DNA of 64,000 nt from assembly GCA_023053685.1 (NCBI GenBank), contig JALIGW010000013.1:12798001-12862000 (forward strand). The letters run 5' to 3'. The DNA comes from Diadophis punctatus similis (Eukaryota; Chordata; Lepidosauria; Squamata; Dipsadidae). The notes below the pieces were generated by a model. That model saw only the letters and a list, made by a program, of their open reading frames with translations. It had not been told where the DNA came from and searched no databases. The translations under genes and the position numbers were made by a program. Shown one piece after another: positions 25,876 to 37,382 of the stretch (position 1 is its first letter; every line of letters starts with the position of its first letter).

Positions 25876-26082
25876 TTATCACCTTACGTGTTTCTTCTCA
25901 AGGAAGACTAACCCGAGGCTCCTTCCAACATTTATGGCCAATACAAAATCCTAGCAAGCATGGAGCCTCTCTAGGCACTCCATCTGTGTAGTTTTCATCT
26001 TCTGTGATCATATCGGGAGAAGAAAAATGCTATAGAAATATCTGGAGGTGAGAACTACCCATTGAGCCTGCCTGCATTAATA

Positions 26083-26326
26083 TTAGCAATAGCAATATAG
26101 CAATAGCACTTACTTATATACCGCTTCATAGTGCTTTACAGCCCTCTCTAAGCGGTTTACAGAGTTCAGCATATTGCCCCCAACAATCTGGGTCCTCATT
26201 TTACCCACCTCGAAAGGATGGAAGGCTGAGTCAACCTTGAGCCTGGTGAGATTTGAACAGCTGAACTGCTGGACTAGCAGTTCAGATTGCAGTGCTGCTT
26301 TTAACCACTGTGCCACCACAGGCTCC
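26083..26326 (-). mobile_element. Sauria-type tRNA-derived SINE
   Basis: A reverse-strand copy with an AGCAAT repeat at its 3' end (+ strand left) and the complement of GTGGCACAGTGGTTAAAAGC at its head. All body blocks are present. Confidence 0.86.
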
Positions 26327-27466
26327 TGTGGCTTTGATTACCTGACCACAAACTTTCTTCCTCCTCCAAGGAGAAATAAATAAATAGGCTATGGACTATT
26401 AGCCTTCTTAGCAAACAAAAAAGATGACCCCAAATCCCAGATTCTGTACTACCAACCAAGCAGGAGGAGCTGAATCATTTGCATGTTCAAACAGTGGATA
26501 TGAATTCCTTCGATTAATGTAATAATAGTAAAGAGTTGCAACACAGTTTACTAGGTTGTTGCATGAGAGAGTTTTTCCCCCTGAACAAAATTGGCCTGTT
26601 AAAGATTTTAACAGAGTATAACAAATATCCCCAAAAGAGGAATTGGAGGTGGCAGGAATACTTGCTCTATCTTACATGGAAATGTTTCAGGAAGAAACTA
26701 GGACAAAACAACCCCCTTTCTCTTCTCTAGAGTCATAATTCCTGCAAGCATGAGATGCTCACAGTGTGCGGGGCAGCCAGTTCTAATATAAGTTAATATA
26801 GGACAGTTATTGTCAAGTGCTGGATAGAAAAAAAACCTTTTGTTTTCCATCTTCCAACTTGGCCCTTTCTGTCTTATCTCCTTGAGCAGCCTGGCTTGAG
26901 TATGACCAGGACACCCTTCAGTCTTTGGTTACAGGCTTCATTTGTATATTCCTCTCTAGATTTAGATCTCAGAAATGGCTTGGGAGATAAAATTGCGACT
27001 GAACAAATTGTACGGAAAAGGCAAGCTTTTTAACAATAAGATTAAGATACATGCTACTAAAATACCAAGGAGAAATGAAAGGGCAGGAGTAATTCAATTT
27101 TTAAGTCATTGGCAGACAACCATGGCAGAATGTCTTTATTTAACCTGCAAAAAGAAAAAGAAAAGAAAGGCCTTATAAATCCCCATTATATGAGTGATAA
27201 ATGTAATGGCTCTAATTCTTTATAAAGTTGTCTGTTGCTCTACTCAGTTCAATTTTAAGTGGGGATGCTAAGAAAGATGGCAAGAGTCACCTTTGCAATT
27301 TTAGTGGTATTCGAAGTCTGCTTTGGCCTCAGTCTACGTATGTCATGCCATATGCCTTCTCAAATGTATATCGAAGTCCAGCAATTTACCTGACTCTGGA
27401 TCAGATCAATTCTTGATTCTGACTGGCTGGAATTCTCTATTTTTTTTAACCCGATGGACAAACTAG

Positions 27467-27806
27467 GAATTGCTAGTGGCGCAGTGGTTAGAGTGCACCA
27501 CTGCAGGCTACTTCAGCTGACTGCTAGCTGCAGTTCAACAGTTCAAATCTCACCGGCTCAAGTGGTTAGAGTGCAGTACTGCAGGCCACTTCTGCTGACT
27601 ACCGGCTGCCTGCAATTTGGCAGTTCAAATGCCACCAGACTCAAGGTTGACTCAGCCTTCTATCCTTCCGAGGTGGGTAAAATGAGAACCCAGATTGTTA
27701 GGGGCAATATGCTGACTCTGTAAACCGCTTAGAGAGGGCTGTAAAAGCACTATGAAGCGGTATATAAGTCTAAGTGCTATTGCTATTGCTATTGCTATTG
27801 CTCCCT
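27467..27806 (+). mobile_element. Two-headed (dimeric) Sauria-type SINE
   Basis: It has two tRNA-like heads in a row, one body and one tail. Head 1 (27,467-27,560: gcagtggttagagtgcacca ... gttcaaatctcaccggctca) is of the same subfamily as the 20.4-kb copy. Head 2 (27,561-27,660: agtggttagagtgcagtact ... ggcagttcaaatgccaccag) is of the 11.6-kb subfamily. The common body and a (TGCTAT)n tail follow. Confidence 0.8.
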
Positions 27807-28040
27807 GGGTCTTCTGCATCCAAAGCATGTTCTATATCACTGAGCCACAGCAGTCTACTGTATTTCATCTACACATGTCTGAACATAGTTCTATACATAC
27901 AACTACAAATTAACTAATGGGAACTTAATACAAAGCCATCTTATCTTTTTTCCTCTTTATTGGTGTCATATGAGTGGCCACCTTTTATTCTGCTATTGAT
28001 TATAACAGAATAGAAAATGCCTAGTGAGCTCCTCTCACTT

Positions 28041-28118
28041 GTGGGCCAATTACCTGTTTGAATGTGAAAGTATTATATACATATAATACTTTCACATCCA
28101 AGCAGGTAACTGGCCCAC
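28041..28118. repeat. Near-perfect 38-bp palindrome
   Basis: Arms 28,041-28,078 (starting gtgggccaattacctgtttg) and 28,081-28,118 (ending caggtaactggcccac) pair with three mismatches across a 2-nt spacer. It does not resemble the other MITE groups here. It could be a tiny foldback element or an arrested-fork palindrome. Confidence 0.85.
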
Positions 28119-28209
28119 TAGGGCTGTGCAGCACTTCATTCTCCAAAAGGTGTTCCAGAGCATGTCAGTGGGCAAGTATAACATCTGTGTGAACTAACTC
28201 AGAATAGCT

Positions 28210-28344
28210 CAGAGGTCTTCAAACTTGGCAACTTTAAGACTTGTGGACTTCAACTCCCAGAATTCTCCAGCCAGCAAAGTTGGCTGTGGAATTCTGGGAG
28301 TTGAAGTCCACAAGTCTTAAAGTTGCCAAGTTTGGGGACCCCTG
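28210..28344. mobile_element. Palindromic hAT MITE, group A
   Basis: The same arms as the other group A copies. The flanks are gaatagct (left) and gatagct (right), a decayed duplication with one base lost. Confidence 0.82.
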
Positions 28345-28571
28345 GATAGCTGTATCCCATGTGCTCTGAAAGATCTTTTGGGGATTGAATCCTGGGGACT
28401 GCGTAACCTAAATATTAAGTAGATTGTCACAGGATGTAACGGACTCTCCTTTGCTGGAGGAATTTAAAGATGACTGGATGGCTTTGTCATTTGTGCTGCA
28501 TGATTCTGTTTATATTAACAGAAGACTAAGTTCAGCAAATTAATTATTTCTGTATAGGACTTTCTGTAAGA

Positions 28572-28695
28572 TAATATTTCTCAACCTCAGCAACTTTTAG
28601 ATGCAGGGATTTCAGCTTCTCTCCAGTCACCTGGCTAGTGAATTCTGGGAGTTGAAGTCCACATATCTTAAAATTGCTCAGATTGAGAAACGCTG
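28572..28695. mobile_element. Palindromic hAT MITE, group A (diverged)
   Basis: A diverged copy with its left arm much altered (tatttctcaacctcagcaac) and its right arm better kept (ttctgggagttgaagtccac). TAAGA is left of a probable duplication on both sides. Confidence 0.68.
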
Positions 28696-29988
28696 GCATA
28701 AGATATCATATTGGATTTTGCTAAAAAAGTTTTTTGAGAATAGAAAGGAGGAGTTTTGAGGAGTATTTTAAATTTATCTAGCAATTTTAGAAATTTATGT
28801 TCTCTCTTATTATGCCCCAGCTGAAGAATATTATTTGGAGTAAACCTTCTGATTAACCTTCTCTCCTTCATGTGCTGGCACAAATAATTCTACATGTGTT
28901 AATATGATTTCATCTTTCTCTGCAACATGAACCACTTTATCTAATAGTATCGCAATTGGGGTGGAAATTTTCTTTTAAATAAACATGGAAGGGAAAGCAT
29001 GAGGAACATAATTCTTTCCAATGTCTTAAACACAGTTTCTCTCCAGATCGTGATCAAAGGAAGAAGCTTAGAATGGAGTAGATGGGAGCATTTTGTGTTG
29101 CAGACCAACTGCTTCTGAGGGACTTTTTCCCTAGATATTTGTTTCCCATTGGATGTGGCCTATTTTTTATAATCAATTTTTCAGTTTCCTTCCTCCTTTT
29201 CCTACACAAAATTTCATCCCATCCTATTCTCTTTTAGAAGAGTTTTTCCTATCTCTTTTGGAAGTGTCAGATGGTCAATTTCCCAAGCTCCTTAATTTCT
29301 TTCAACATTCTGTTGCGTTGGAAATAATTTTTAAAAATATAATGTACATTTACTATGCACTTATCATGCATCTTTATTGCCAAAGGGTTGCCTGAGTTCT
29401 GTTCCAAAAACTGAAGAGAAATGCACAGAAAGCCCCAAGTTAATATATGTCACAAGACAGAAGGAAGCTTGTCGACCTCTTCAATTGTGTCGAGAGACAT
29501 CTGGAGAGGTCAGAGTTACAGACACTTCATGGATGAGTGTCCTGGCATAGAAATTCTCTGGAACATATTTTATACTACATAACCCGTAAGGCATATCCAA
29601 TTAGTGTCTTTTATGTGTTTTTCTCTAAAGAGTCACCAGAAATTTGCTCTTATTCTTACATAGTAATCTCTACTATGTCTCCTTAATAAAGCCATTGTTA
29701 TCCTAACAGTTTAAGGTCTATGGATTTCAGGATTTCCCAGACAGTGGAAGAAATGTCCACCAATGTGGACTAATGTGATGGGCAGCTCCCAGGAAGGAGA
29801 AGGAGAGGCTTTTCCCTTCTGTTTGACCGGGAAACCTATACTGTCATTGTAGGTCACCAGCAATACCTGGTCTGTGGTGCTGGATACCACCCTATATTTC
29901 CAAAAGAATGGGAACACCCCCCTCCACATTTCTTAGTATGTCTAGTAATAGAAGATTAACTGTAATAATTTCCTGACTCTAGAAGATA

Positions 29989-30163
29989 GATAGATGGGTG
30001 GGTGGGTGGGTGGGTGGAGGGAGGGAGGGAGGGAGGGAAGGAAGGAAGGAAGGAAGGAAGGAAGGAAGGAAGGAAGGAAGGAAGGAAGGAGGAGGCATTC
30101 AACTTTCTTATTAATGATTCCTTCACTTGGCTGCTGTGCAAATATACCCAATGTTTATCTTGA

Positions 30164-30207
<44 letters not shown>

Positions 30208-30365
30208 GGGAGGGAGGGAGGGAGGGAGGGAGGGAAGGAAGGAAGGAAGGAAGGAAGGAAGGAAGGAAGGAATTAAGGAAGGAAGGAAGGAAGGAGGCAT
30301 TCAACTTTCTTATTAATGATTCCTTCACTTGGCTGCTGTGCAAATATACCCGATGTTTATCTTGA
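29989..30365 (+). repeat. Tandemly duplicated 202-bp unit with purine microsatellites
   Basis: The first purine run is (GGGT)n(GGGA)n(GGAA)n; the second, from about 30,164, is (GAAA)n(GGGA)n(GGAA)n. A 73-bp unique segment (ggaggcattcaactttctta ... tgtttatcttga) occurs at 30,091-30,163 and again at 30,293-30,365 with one base different. Confidence 0.88.
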
Positions 30366-30799
30366 GTGTTTTAAGAAATGAAGCTGTACTACCAATAATT
30401 TTTAGAATGAAAAACAATATTTAACCTGCATATTCTCAATTAAAATTCAGCACCTTTGAATTAAATATCTTTCCGTCATTAAAACAAATGAAATGCTATG
30501 GCTTTCTATGCCAGTTCAACCTGATCTTTTACCTGGTTGGCTTTCTTCAAAAGCTTCCATTCTAGCCATTTTCACCAGGTCCAGAACATGGAATAAATTT
30601 CTTAAGGAAGTTTCAGCTTTCTTTTTGCATCAAGCATGCCCAGCTGGCTTTGTAGTGTGAGACAGATCAAATGTCAGGAAAATATGTAGCTCATATTTTC
30701 AAAATATAGACATTTGCCTAGAATAGATAGGGGAATATGCTTCCTGAGGATGATTTGGGTCTTATCAATACCTCCAATCACTGACTTAGAACCAGTTTG

Positions 30800-31197
30800 T
30801 GTCAGGGTTCCAAGTAATAGATCCATAGCAAGCAAAACTCTGAGGTACGTAGATTCTTCAAAGAATAGCTTTATTGGAAATATCATATTGGCACATATCT
30901 GGTGAAAACTGACTCTGAATGGTCCCTCGGTTTTCATCTAATTAAAAGTGAAAGTTTTCTCCTCAATCCCAAACAATCAGTCACATGGCCCAATCAAGGT
31001 AGCATCCGCTGTTCTGGTGACATCACCCCTCCTTCCTCCAGCTAGGTGTGAGAACATCCTTGGTTCCCAAGAGAAAGTATTTTATTTTGACTACACAACC
31101 CCAGCTATCTCTAATTCCCCTTCCCTATCCCTCGGCTCCAGTCTGGCAGCACTGAAGCTCCAAGATGGCTTCGGCCAGGCCAGCTTCAGGGTTGACA
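30800..31197 (-). repeat. Solo LTR candidate
   Basis: About 398 bp; read on the reverse strand it starts TGTCAACCCTGAAG and ends GGAACCCTGACA (TG...CA, with short inverted ends). It carries an AATAAA signal (complement of ctttattgg near 30,870). The flanking pentamers (gtttg/attcg) do not form a clean duplication, so the edges are provisional. It is 1.3 kb upstream of the TMEM255B island. Confidence 0.45.
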
Positions 31198-31224
31198 ATT
31201 CGGGGCAACGATTAAGGTACCAGG

Positions 31225-31400
31225 CTAGAAACTAGGAGACCATGAAGTCCAGTCCTGTCTTAACCATGAAGCCAACTGCATGACCTTGGGCCAGTCCCCT
31301 TCTGTCTGTAGGAATCCTAGGAAGAAGGCAAGGGCAAACCGCTTCAGAAATTTTTGCCAAGAACATTACAAGGATTTGTCCAGTCAACTGCCAGAAGTTA
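31225..31400 (+). mobile_element. Old SINE body, degraded
   Basis: The blocks catgaccttgggccagtc, ggcaagggcaaaccgcttc and tttttgccaagaa are typical of an old reptile SINE body. No clear tRNA head remains. It is followed directly by AT-rich sequence and a CR1-L3 tail. Confidence 0.45.
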
Positions 31401-31479
31401 ACCCTGATTCTTAGGTCTCCCCCAGGTATGAATGTGTTGTTTGGTTTTTTAATCTTTTAATTAATCAAATGTTTTAAAT

Positions 31480-31578
31480 CATTTATTATTTTTGCTACTG
31501 TTTGTATATTGTTCTTATACTCTGTTGTACGCCGCCCTGAGTCCCCAGGGAGTAGGGCGGCATATAAGAACAGCAAAA

Positions 31579-31657
<79 letters not shown>

Positions 31658-31659
31658 AT
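31480..31659 (+). mobile_element. CR1-L3 3' end with long (AAAT)n tail
   Basis: It carries the same 3' UTR block as the 24.1-kb copy (GCCGCCCTGAGTCCCCAGGG then GGGCGGCATATAAGA). This is followed by about 83 bp of uninterrupted (AAAT)n from 31,577. It lies about 850 bp upstream of the TMEM255B island. Confidence 0.8.
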
Positions 31660-31825
31660 GCACAGAAAGAAAGAGACACAAATCACTCACTGGTTGAGAA
31701 GTTGGCAAATATAAACTTTTGCCCAAAGGGTTAGTAGAAAGTTGCTACTGCTGAGGTTTTTGGTAGAGTCACCCGTGTGCCAAAACAAGCATGATACCGC
31801 AACAATACACAAGCACACAATAGAT

Positions 31826-32132
31826 TCAAACTTAATGTAAACCGCTCCAAACTTGACTGCAAAAAATACGACTTCAGCAATAGAGTGATCAATGCTTGGA
31901 ATGCACTACCTGACTCTGTGGTTTCTTCCTCAAACCCCAAAAACTTTAACCTTAGACTGTCTACAGTCGACCTTACCCCATTCCTAAGAGGTCTGTAAGG
32001 GGCGTGCATAAGTGCACCATTGTGCCTACCGTCCCTGTCCTACTGTCCTATTGCCTAATTTACCTGTACCTACTTGGCTAATGTTTATGTTTATACCAAT
32101 ACCTACTATCTTGTACATGTTTGACAAACAAA

Positions 32133-32212
<80 letters not shown>

Positions 32213-32214
32213 AT
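31826..32214 (+). mobile_element. CR1/L2-group LINE (second subfamily) 3' end with (AAAT)n tail
   Basis: A close copy of the 2.9-kb element, with the same KYDFSNRVINAWN coding block and the same UTR. About 80 bp of (AAAT)n follow from about 32,131. It ends some 270 bp before the (AG)17 tract upstream of TMEM255B. Confidence 0.78.
32131..32214 (+). repeat. (AAAT)n tail array
   Basis: An expanded LINE tail, about 80 bp, pure. It is part of the second-subfamily LINE ending here. Confidence 0.92.
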
Positions 32215-32479
32215 GATGGGGACAGGCTGATCCTTTCAGAGAAGTTTGGATGCTGAAGTGAAGTTACTCTGTTGGTAAAGGTATTTTCTGAAATCAGGGC
32301 TGCTGCCTGCCTGTCTGTTTTGTCTTGTTTTGGCTGGCTTTAAAGTGTTAAGGATTGATAAAACTGTGATAATGAAAGGATTAGCCCCTTAAATTTCCCG
32401 TTTTCCCACTCTAACCTTTTCTCTGCTTCTGACATTAATTGTAGCTTGCAGCCCCTTCTCGCTTTTCTGCCGTCTCTGC

Positions 32480-32482
<3 letters not shown>

Positions 32483-32516
<34 letters not shown>
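32483..32516 (+). repeat. (AG)17 tract just upstream of the CpG island
   Basis: A pure dinucleotide run about 300 bp upstream of the TMEM255B start codon. Purine tracts of this kind near promoters can exclude nucleosomes or bind GAGA-type factors. A role here is inference only. Confidence 0.9.
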
Positions 32517-32519
<3 letters not shown>

Positions 32520-32539
32520 TCCTGCTCTATTCTTGCACC

Positions 32540-33170
32540 TGTCGGAAGGAAAAAGGGGCTGCCTTAGTTTCAAGGCGAGGGCAGATGCTCCTCTTTCTGC
32601 TGCCCGACGCTGGAGCGGAGCCTCTGCTCCGAAGAAGCCCCGGGTCGCCCTCGGTCACCTCGAAAGGCCACCTTCGCTCCTCCCTCGGGCTCCGGCGGCG
32701 CCTCCTCTGCCCTGCCTCCTGCGACTCCCGCCTTATCTTCGCAGGGCCGGTCGGTCGATGCCCGGGGACGGGCTCTGCCTCCTGCCAGCCGGGTCCCACC
32801 GTCGCTGGGCGGATGCAGCCTTCCGTTGCCCCTGCCTCCACCGAGCCTTTAACCATGCTGGACCCCGCAGGTAAGTGCAGACTCTGGCCGAGCCCGGAGG
32901 GCCGTTTCCTCGCGGGTTTGAGGTTTCGGGGCGCCCTCCCTCCTCAGATGGAGGGGTTCAAAACCCCCGTTGTTTTTGACGGGGCAAACGGTTTAAGGGG
33001 CGGGGGCGTTAGAGTGCGGAGTTGTTTCCTTCTGGGGTCGTTTACGTGAGATCTTACACACCGTGGACCCTTCCCTCCTCCTCTCCTCGCCTCCCTCTGA
33101 GCCAGCTACAGTCCAGAAAGTATTCAAGTACGCTCTCAGGTCCCTCCCCCCACGCCGAAGCGAATTCACA
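32540..33170 (+). promoter_or_regulatory. TMEM255B: CpG-rich island at the TMEM255B 5' end
   Basis: GC content and CpG density rise sharply here relative to the AT-rich flanks, over coding exon 1 and the start of intron 1. This is the usual form of a TATA-less vertebrate promoter. No TATA box stands out near the exon. The transcription start cannot be fixed from sequence alone, but 5' UTR is expected upstream of 32,813 within this island. Boundaries are estimated by eye. Confidence 0.7.
32813..32870 (+). CDS. TMEM255B: TMEM255B coding exon 1
   Basis: This exon encodes the cytosolic N-terminus, 19 codons plus one base, beginning MQPSVAPASTEPL and ending LDPA. The donor is gtaagt at 32,871, leaving phase 1; the split codon (G + GG) gives Gly20 with exon 2. 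I chose the ATG at 32,813 because the mammalian protein also begins MQP and has LDPA shortly after. Its Kozak context is weak (C at -3). A second in-frame ATG at 32,855 has a better context (A at -3) and would give MLDPAG. A third in-frame ATG lies upstream at 32,585 with no intervening stop. The exon sits inside a CpG-rich island. Confidence 0.85.
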
Positions 33171-33951
33171 TGACAACGAGATACGTGTTCAGAAGGTGAG
33201 CGACAAGTGGGACCCTAATTCACTTTAACTTGTATTTGCAGACAGACTATTACCAATAGTAAGGATGCACTTTAAGTTCCTTTCATTTTCAAGTAAACAT
33301 TTTTTATAAAAGGAGGTCTCATAAATCCCCCATTAATATCATACACCCTCCAAAATATGGTTTTATTATTGCCTCCATCTCAATTATTTCAGTACCCAAT
33401 GGTTTCCTAACTTTTGGAGTTGTTCTATTGATCAGAGTTTGAGAAGTCTTGCTTATGAGCTCCCTTGCCAAAGATACGCCTCTTCCTTCTACTCAAAGAT
33501 CATGACACCAGACTGTTAAGTTCTGTCATGAAAAGCCAGCACTACATAAACCTCATCTCAAATTATGTATATAAAGAAAAATACATCATCAGAGATCATT
33601 CCTTGTGGTCCTCCTGCAGTTTCGGATGTCAGCTGCTTAGATGGTTAAAGAAATATGAGTATTTTCTAAAAGTGTCTAGACATTGTGAAGAAACCTTGTT
33701 GGCTATCATAAGCAATCAGTATGTTGTATGATACATTTGGGAAAGCTAGCTATTAGAACAGCTTTCAAGCTAAGGTCTTCAATACTTAGGGATTTTGCTT
33801 CTTTGTCATTTCATTAGTTCTTTATTGAATATTGTGAAATGGTTAAACGCCTGATTATTTCAGAAAAATCATATTCTGATCAGGTTTGAAAAACTTTCAG
33901 ATTTCAGGCAACTTACAGTAAAAGCATAGTTCATATTTTTACTCATGATGA

Positions 33952-34190
<239 letters not shown>

Positions 34191-35109
34191 TTCATCTCTC
34201 AGTTATGGAGTAGCTCATGGATTACAGCTAAGACTGGCTATTCATTACCAGAAAAAGAATTCATTGGAAGAGCAATGAATCCATATCTATCCTGCTACAG
34301 CTCCCTATATAGCAAATGGCGTCCACTTTACTAAACTTAGATGAAGCCCCAGACATATATTTAAGAGAAATATAGAAAAAAAATCATGGGAATAGCCTTT
34401 TGAGTCCTGTCTCAGCTATCTATGGATAGAGGCACAATGGTTTAGTGGCTTCATGACTAACATTGTGTGGTGGGATGAACTCCCATCATTCACTTCAGCT
34501 TCTGTCCACCTAACAGTTTGATAGCATGTTGTATGCGAGTAGATAAATAGGCACCACTTCAGTGGGGAGACGAGTTGGTGCACCGTGCAGGCAGTCATAT
34601 TCATCCAGGCTCTGAACCTTCCTAGTTGTGGTGCCCATTTGCAAGATAGTTTCGGGGATGGGGGGGCCTTGAATGACCCTGCAGAAAGAGCTGCTCATGA
34701 AGTTGAGCAATTATGGAGGAAGAAATCAATGCTTGTATCAATAGTAATAGGAGCCCTTGGAGCAATACCCAAAGGGCTGCCTAGAACGATATATGGAAAA
34801 ACTGCCTATATACTCAGATGCTGCCTTAACAGCTCTTGGGTCCTTGGTTAGGACTTGAATTGTTACTTTTTTACCAGTCCCAGACTGGTGAATTGTGAAT
34901 CAAATTGAAGATTAAATCTTTAAGTATAGAAATAATAATACCTAAGGATGTTGTATGATGAACTTCATATATCCATGTCAAAACTATGTAGAAACAAGCA
35001 GGACTGAGAATGAACAACTAAAGAAAAAGGTCACAGAATTAAATTAATTGAGCAAAAATTAAAATTACAGAACCAGAATTCTCATTAGGACTTCTGTTTA
35101 CAAATAAGA

Positions 35110-35169
35110 CACCCACCCACCCACCCACTCACCCACCCACATACCCACACCCACACCCACACCCACACA
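35110..35169 (+). repeat. (CCCA)n/(CCCACA)n tract
   Basis: A C-rich simple repeat. The complement has runs of GGGT that could form a weak G-quadruplex. Confidence 0.85.
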
Positions 35170-35587
35170 CATTGTAACATCTAACAGTCTTCCACACTTT
35201 TGCTGGAGGAGAAATAGCCTCTTGCTGCTGGAAATGAAATCCAGGTTGTACCTGAGCGGTGTTTACACAATAAGTTCCATCTTGTGAATTCACTCACAAC
35301 ATTGAGTACAAAGCACAGGAAGGCAGCACATTCTTATCTAGACAGAGTGGTGTTTTCAATAGACAGAATAAGAAATCACAATATTAAGAATTTCAGTATG
35401 ATGTAACCAAGAAATATTTGAATCTTATGCAGAATGCATCTTTGCTATTTGTTTGGAATTATCTCACAATATGTAGAAAGTGCATTTCTAGCAAAAAAAG
35501 CAGTAGGCAGTTCATAATTATTTACTTTCTAGAAAGGAAAACCCCAGCTAGTTAACTTTGAAACCCATTTATAAGGAGTAAAGTGAA

Positions 35588-35861
35588 TTGCGGCAGTTGT
35601 TAAGTTAATAACACGTTTGTTAAATGAATCTGGCTTCTCCATTGACTTTGCTTGACTGAAGGTTGCAAAAGGTGATCACATGACCCCAGGATACTGCAAC
35701 CGTCATAAATATGAGTCACTTGCCAAGCATCTGAGTTTTGATCACATGATCATGGGGATGCTGCAACAGTGCATGAAAAATGGTAATAAGTTACTTTTTT
35801 TCAGTGCTGTTGTAACTTCAAACGGTCACTAAATGAACTGTTGTAAGTCAAGGACTACCTG
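35588..35861. mobile_element. TA-flanked MITE, group D, 5' truncated
   Basis: The body phrases gttaagttaataacacg, ggtgatcacatgaccccagg and aacttcaaacggtcact and the end gtaagtcaaggactacctg(ta) are present. The other terminus is missing. It lies in intron 1. Confidence 0.7.
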
Positions 35862-37037
35862 TAATCTCACAATACCATTTGGATAATGCGGTTGACATTT
35901 TTTTCCTCAATGATAATGATATTGCTTTTTAGAAATAATAAGATGAGTAAAAATGAATAGAAAATGTACTTCAAATTAAACTTTTTAATTCAATTTTACT
36001 TATTCATGTCTGATTCTTGGAGACCTAACAATCTCCCTGTTTCCTTAACCACCTCACCATACTAGCTCTTTGTGGCTTTTCAAATATTCATTGTAGCTTA
36101 TTAATAATGTATCTTTGCAAACTAAAGTGTCTCAATTACTTTTTTGTGGAGTGGTTACTGAATTAACACTACGTCTATTACAAAAAGGAAAAAAATCTTT
36201 AACATAAAATACTCTTTCTGTGAAAGTCATTTGTCTTTAGTCATTAAAAATATAGATGTTATATGAATCTTGTTATTTTAAACCGTTATTCAACCATTTA
36301 TTAGTCAAACAATGGACCCCCAAAGCAATATAATCATAGCAACAAAATCAAATCAGTGTTCTTTTACCTTAAAATTCAAGAAGCAAAGAGGCATCATATA
36401 CAAGAGACAATTCTATTACGTACATTCTTAATAAACCGAGAACTCACATTTATAGAGATGATTGAATTGAGGTTTGAAGAAAAACCTGGTTATTAGTTTC
36501 TGCCCTTTGGATAAGTTGAGTACTTAATTAGAGGAAGCAATTGTTAAAAGGACATCTCTTATCTCTTTTCAACATGTTAGACACCACATTTCATTTACCT
36601 CTGTGATTTGTTAAAATAAAAGCAGCTTTAAACAATCTACGGACAATATCGAAGCAAAATATGATGGTAATAATTAATAATTTGCTATCTTAGAAAATTC
36701 AGATGACATGACTCTTTTTAACTACCATATATTTCTTATTTAATGTGTAATATTGGTAAAAACAAAATTCTTTTAAAAACTTTATTGCCTAGTTGTACCA
36801 TTAGCGATTAAACACCACTATTTTCAATGGAATTGAGTTTGATATGCCCCACTAGGATAGCCTTTTATAACGCATGACCTACTGTCTGTATTTCATAAAA
36901 TCTATTTTCTGTATTTTATGTTTTTTGCACATCTTGTGCATGTTTACTCAAAAGAGATGATTTGCCATGGAAATATTTACATGACCCACAACATTCTCTT
37001 CTTTGTTAATTTGTTTTGACTATGAGTCTGAACAGAG

Positions 37038-37382
37038 ATGTGGTGGCTCAGTGGCTAAGATGCTGAGCTTGTCGATCAGAAAGGTCAGCAGTTCGGCAGT
37101 TTGAATCCCTAGCACCGCTTAACAGAGTGAGCTCCCGTTATTTGCCCCAGCTTCTGCCAACTTAGCAGTTCGAAAACATGTAAAAATGCAAGTAGAAAAA
37201 TAGGGACTACCTTTGGTGGGAAGGTAACAGCGTTCCGTGCTCCTTCGGAGTTTAGTCATGCCGGCCACATGACCACAGAGATGTCTTTGGACAGTGCTGG
37301 CTCTTTGGCTTTCAAACGGAGATGACCACCGCCCCCTAGAGCCGGGAACAACTAGCACATATATGCAAGGGGAAACTTTAAC
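37038..37382 (+). mobile_element. tRNA-derived SINE, second family (about 345 bp)
   Basis: The head has an A-box-like tggctcagtggctaagatgc and a B-box-like agtttgaatccctagcaccg. The body contains ccccagcttctgccaactta, ggtgggaaggtaacagcgtt and ccggccacatgaccacagag. The same body appears reversed at 62,818-63,174. It lies in intron 1. Confidence 0.75.

Larger units (their letters stand above)
34200..37030. other. TMEM255B intron 1, mostly unique
   Basis: Apart from the CCCA tract and the group D MITE, this AT-rich stretch shows no exon or element that I recognise. Confidence 0.55.

Noticed and set aside
29942..30365. Open frames of FLPS/KEGR repeats
   Set aside because: Produced by the GGAA/GGGA purine microsatellites on either strand.
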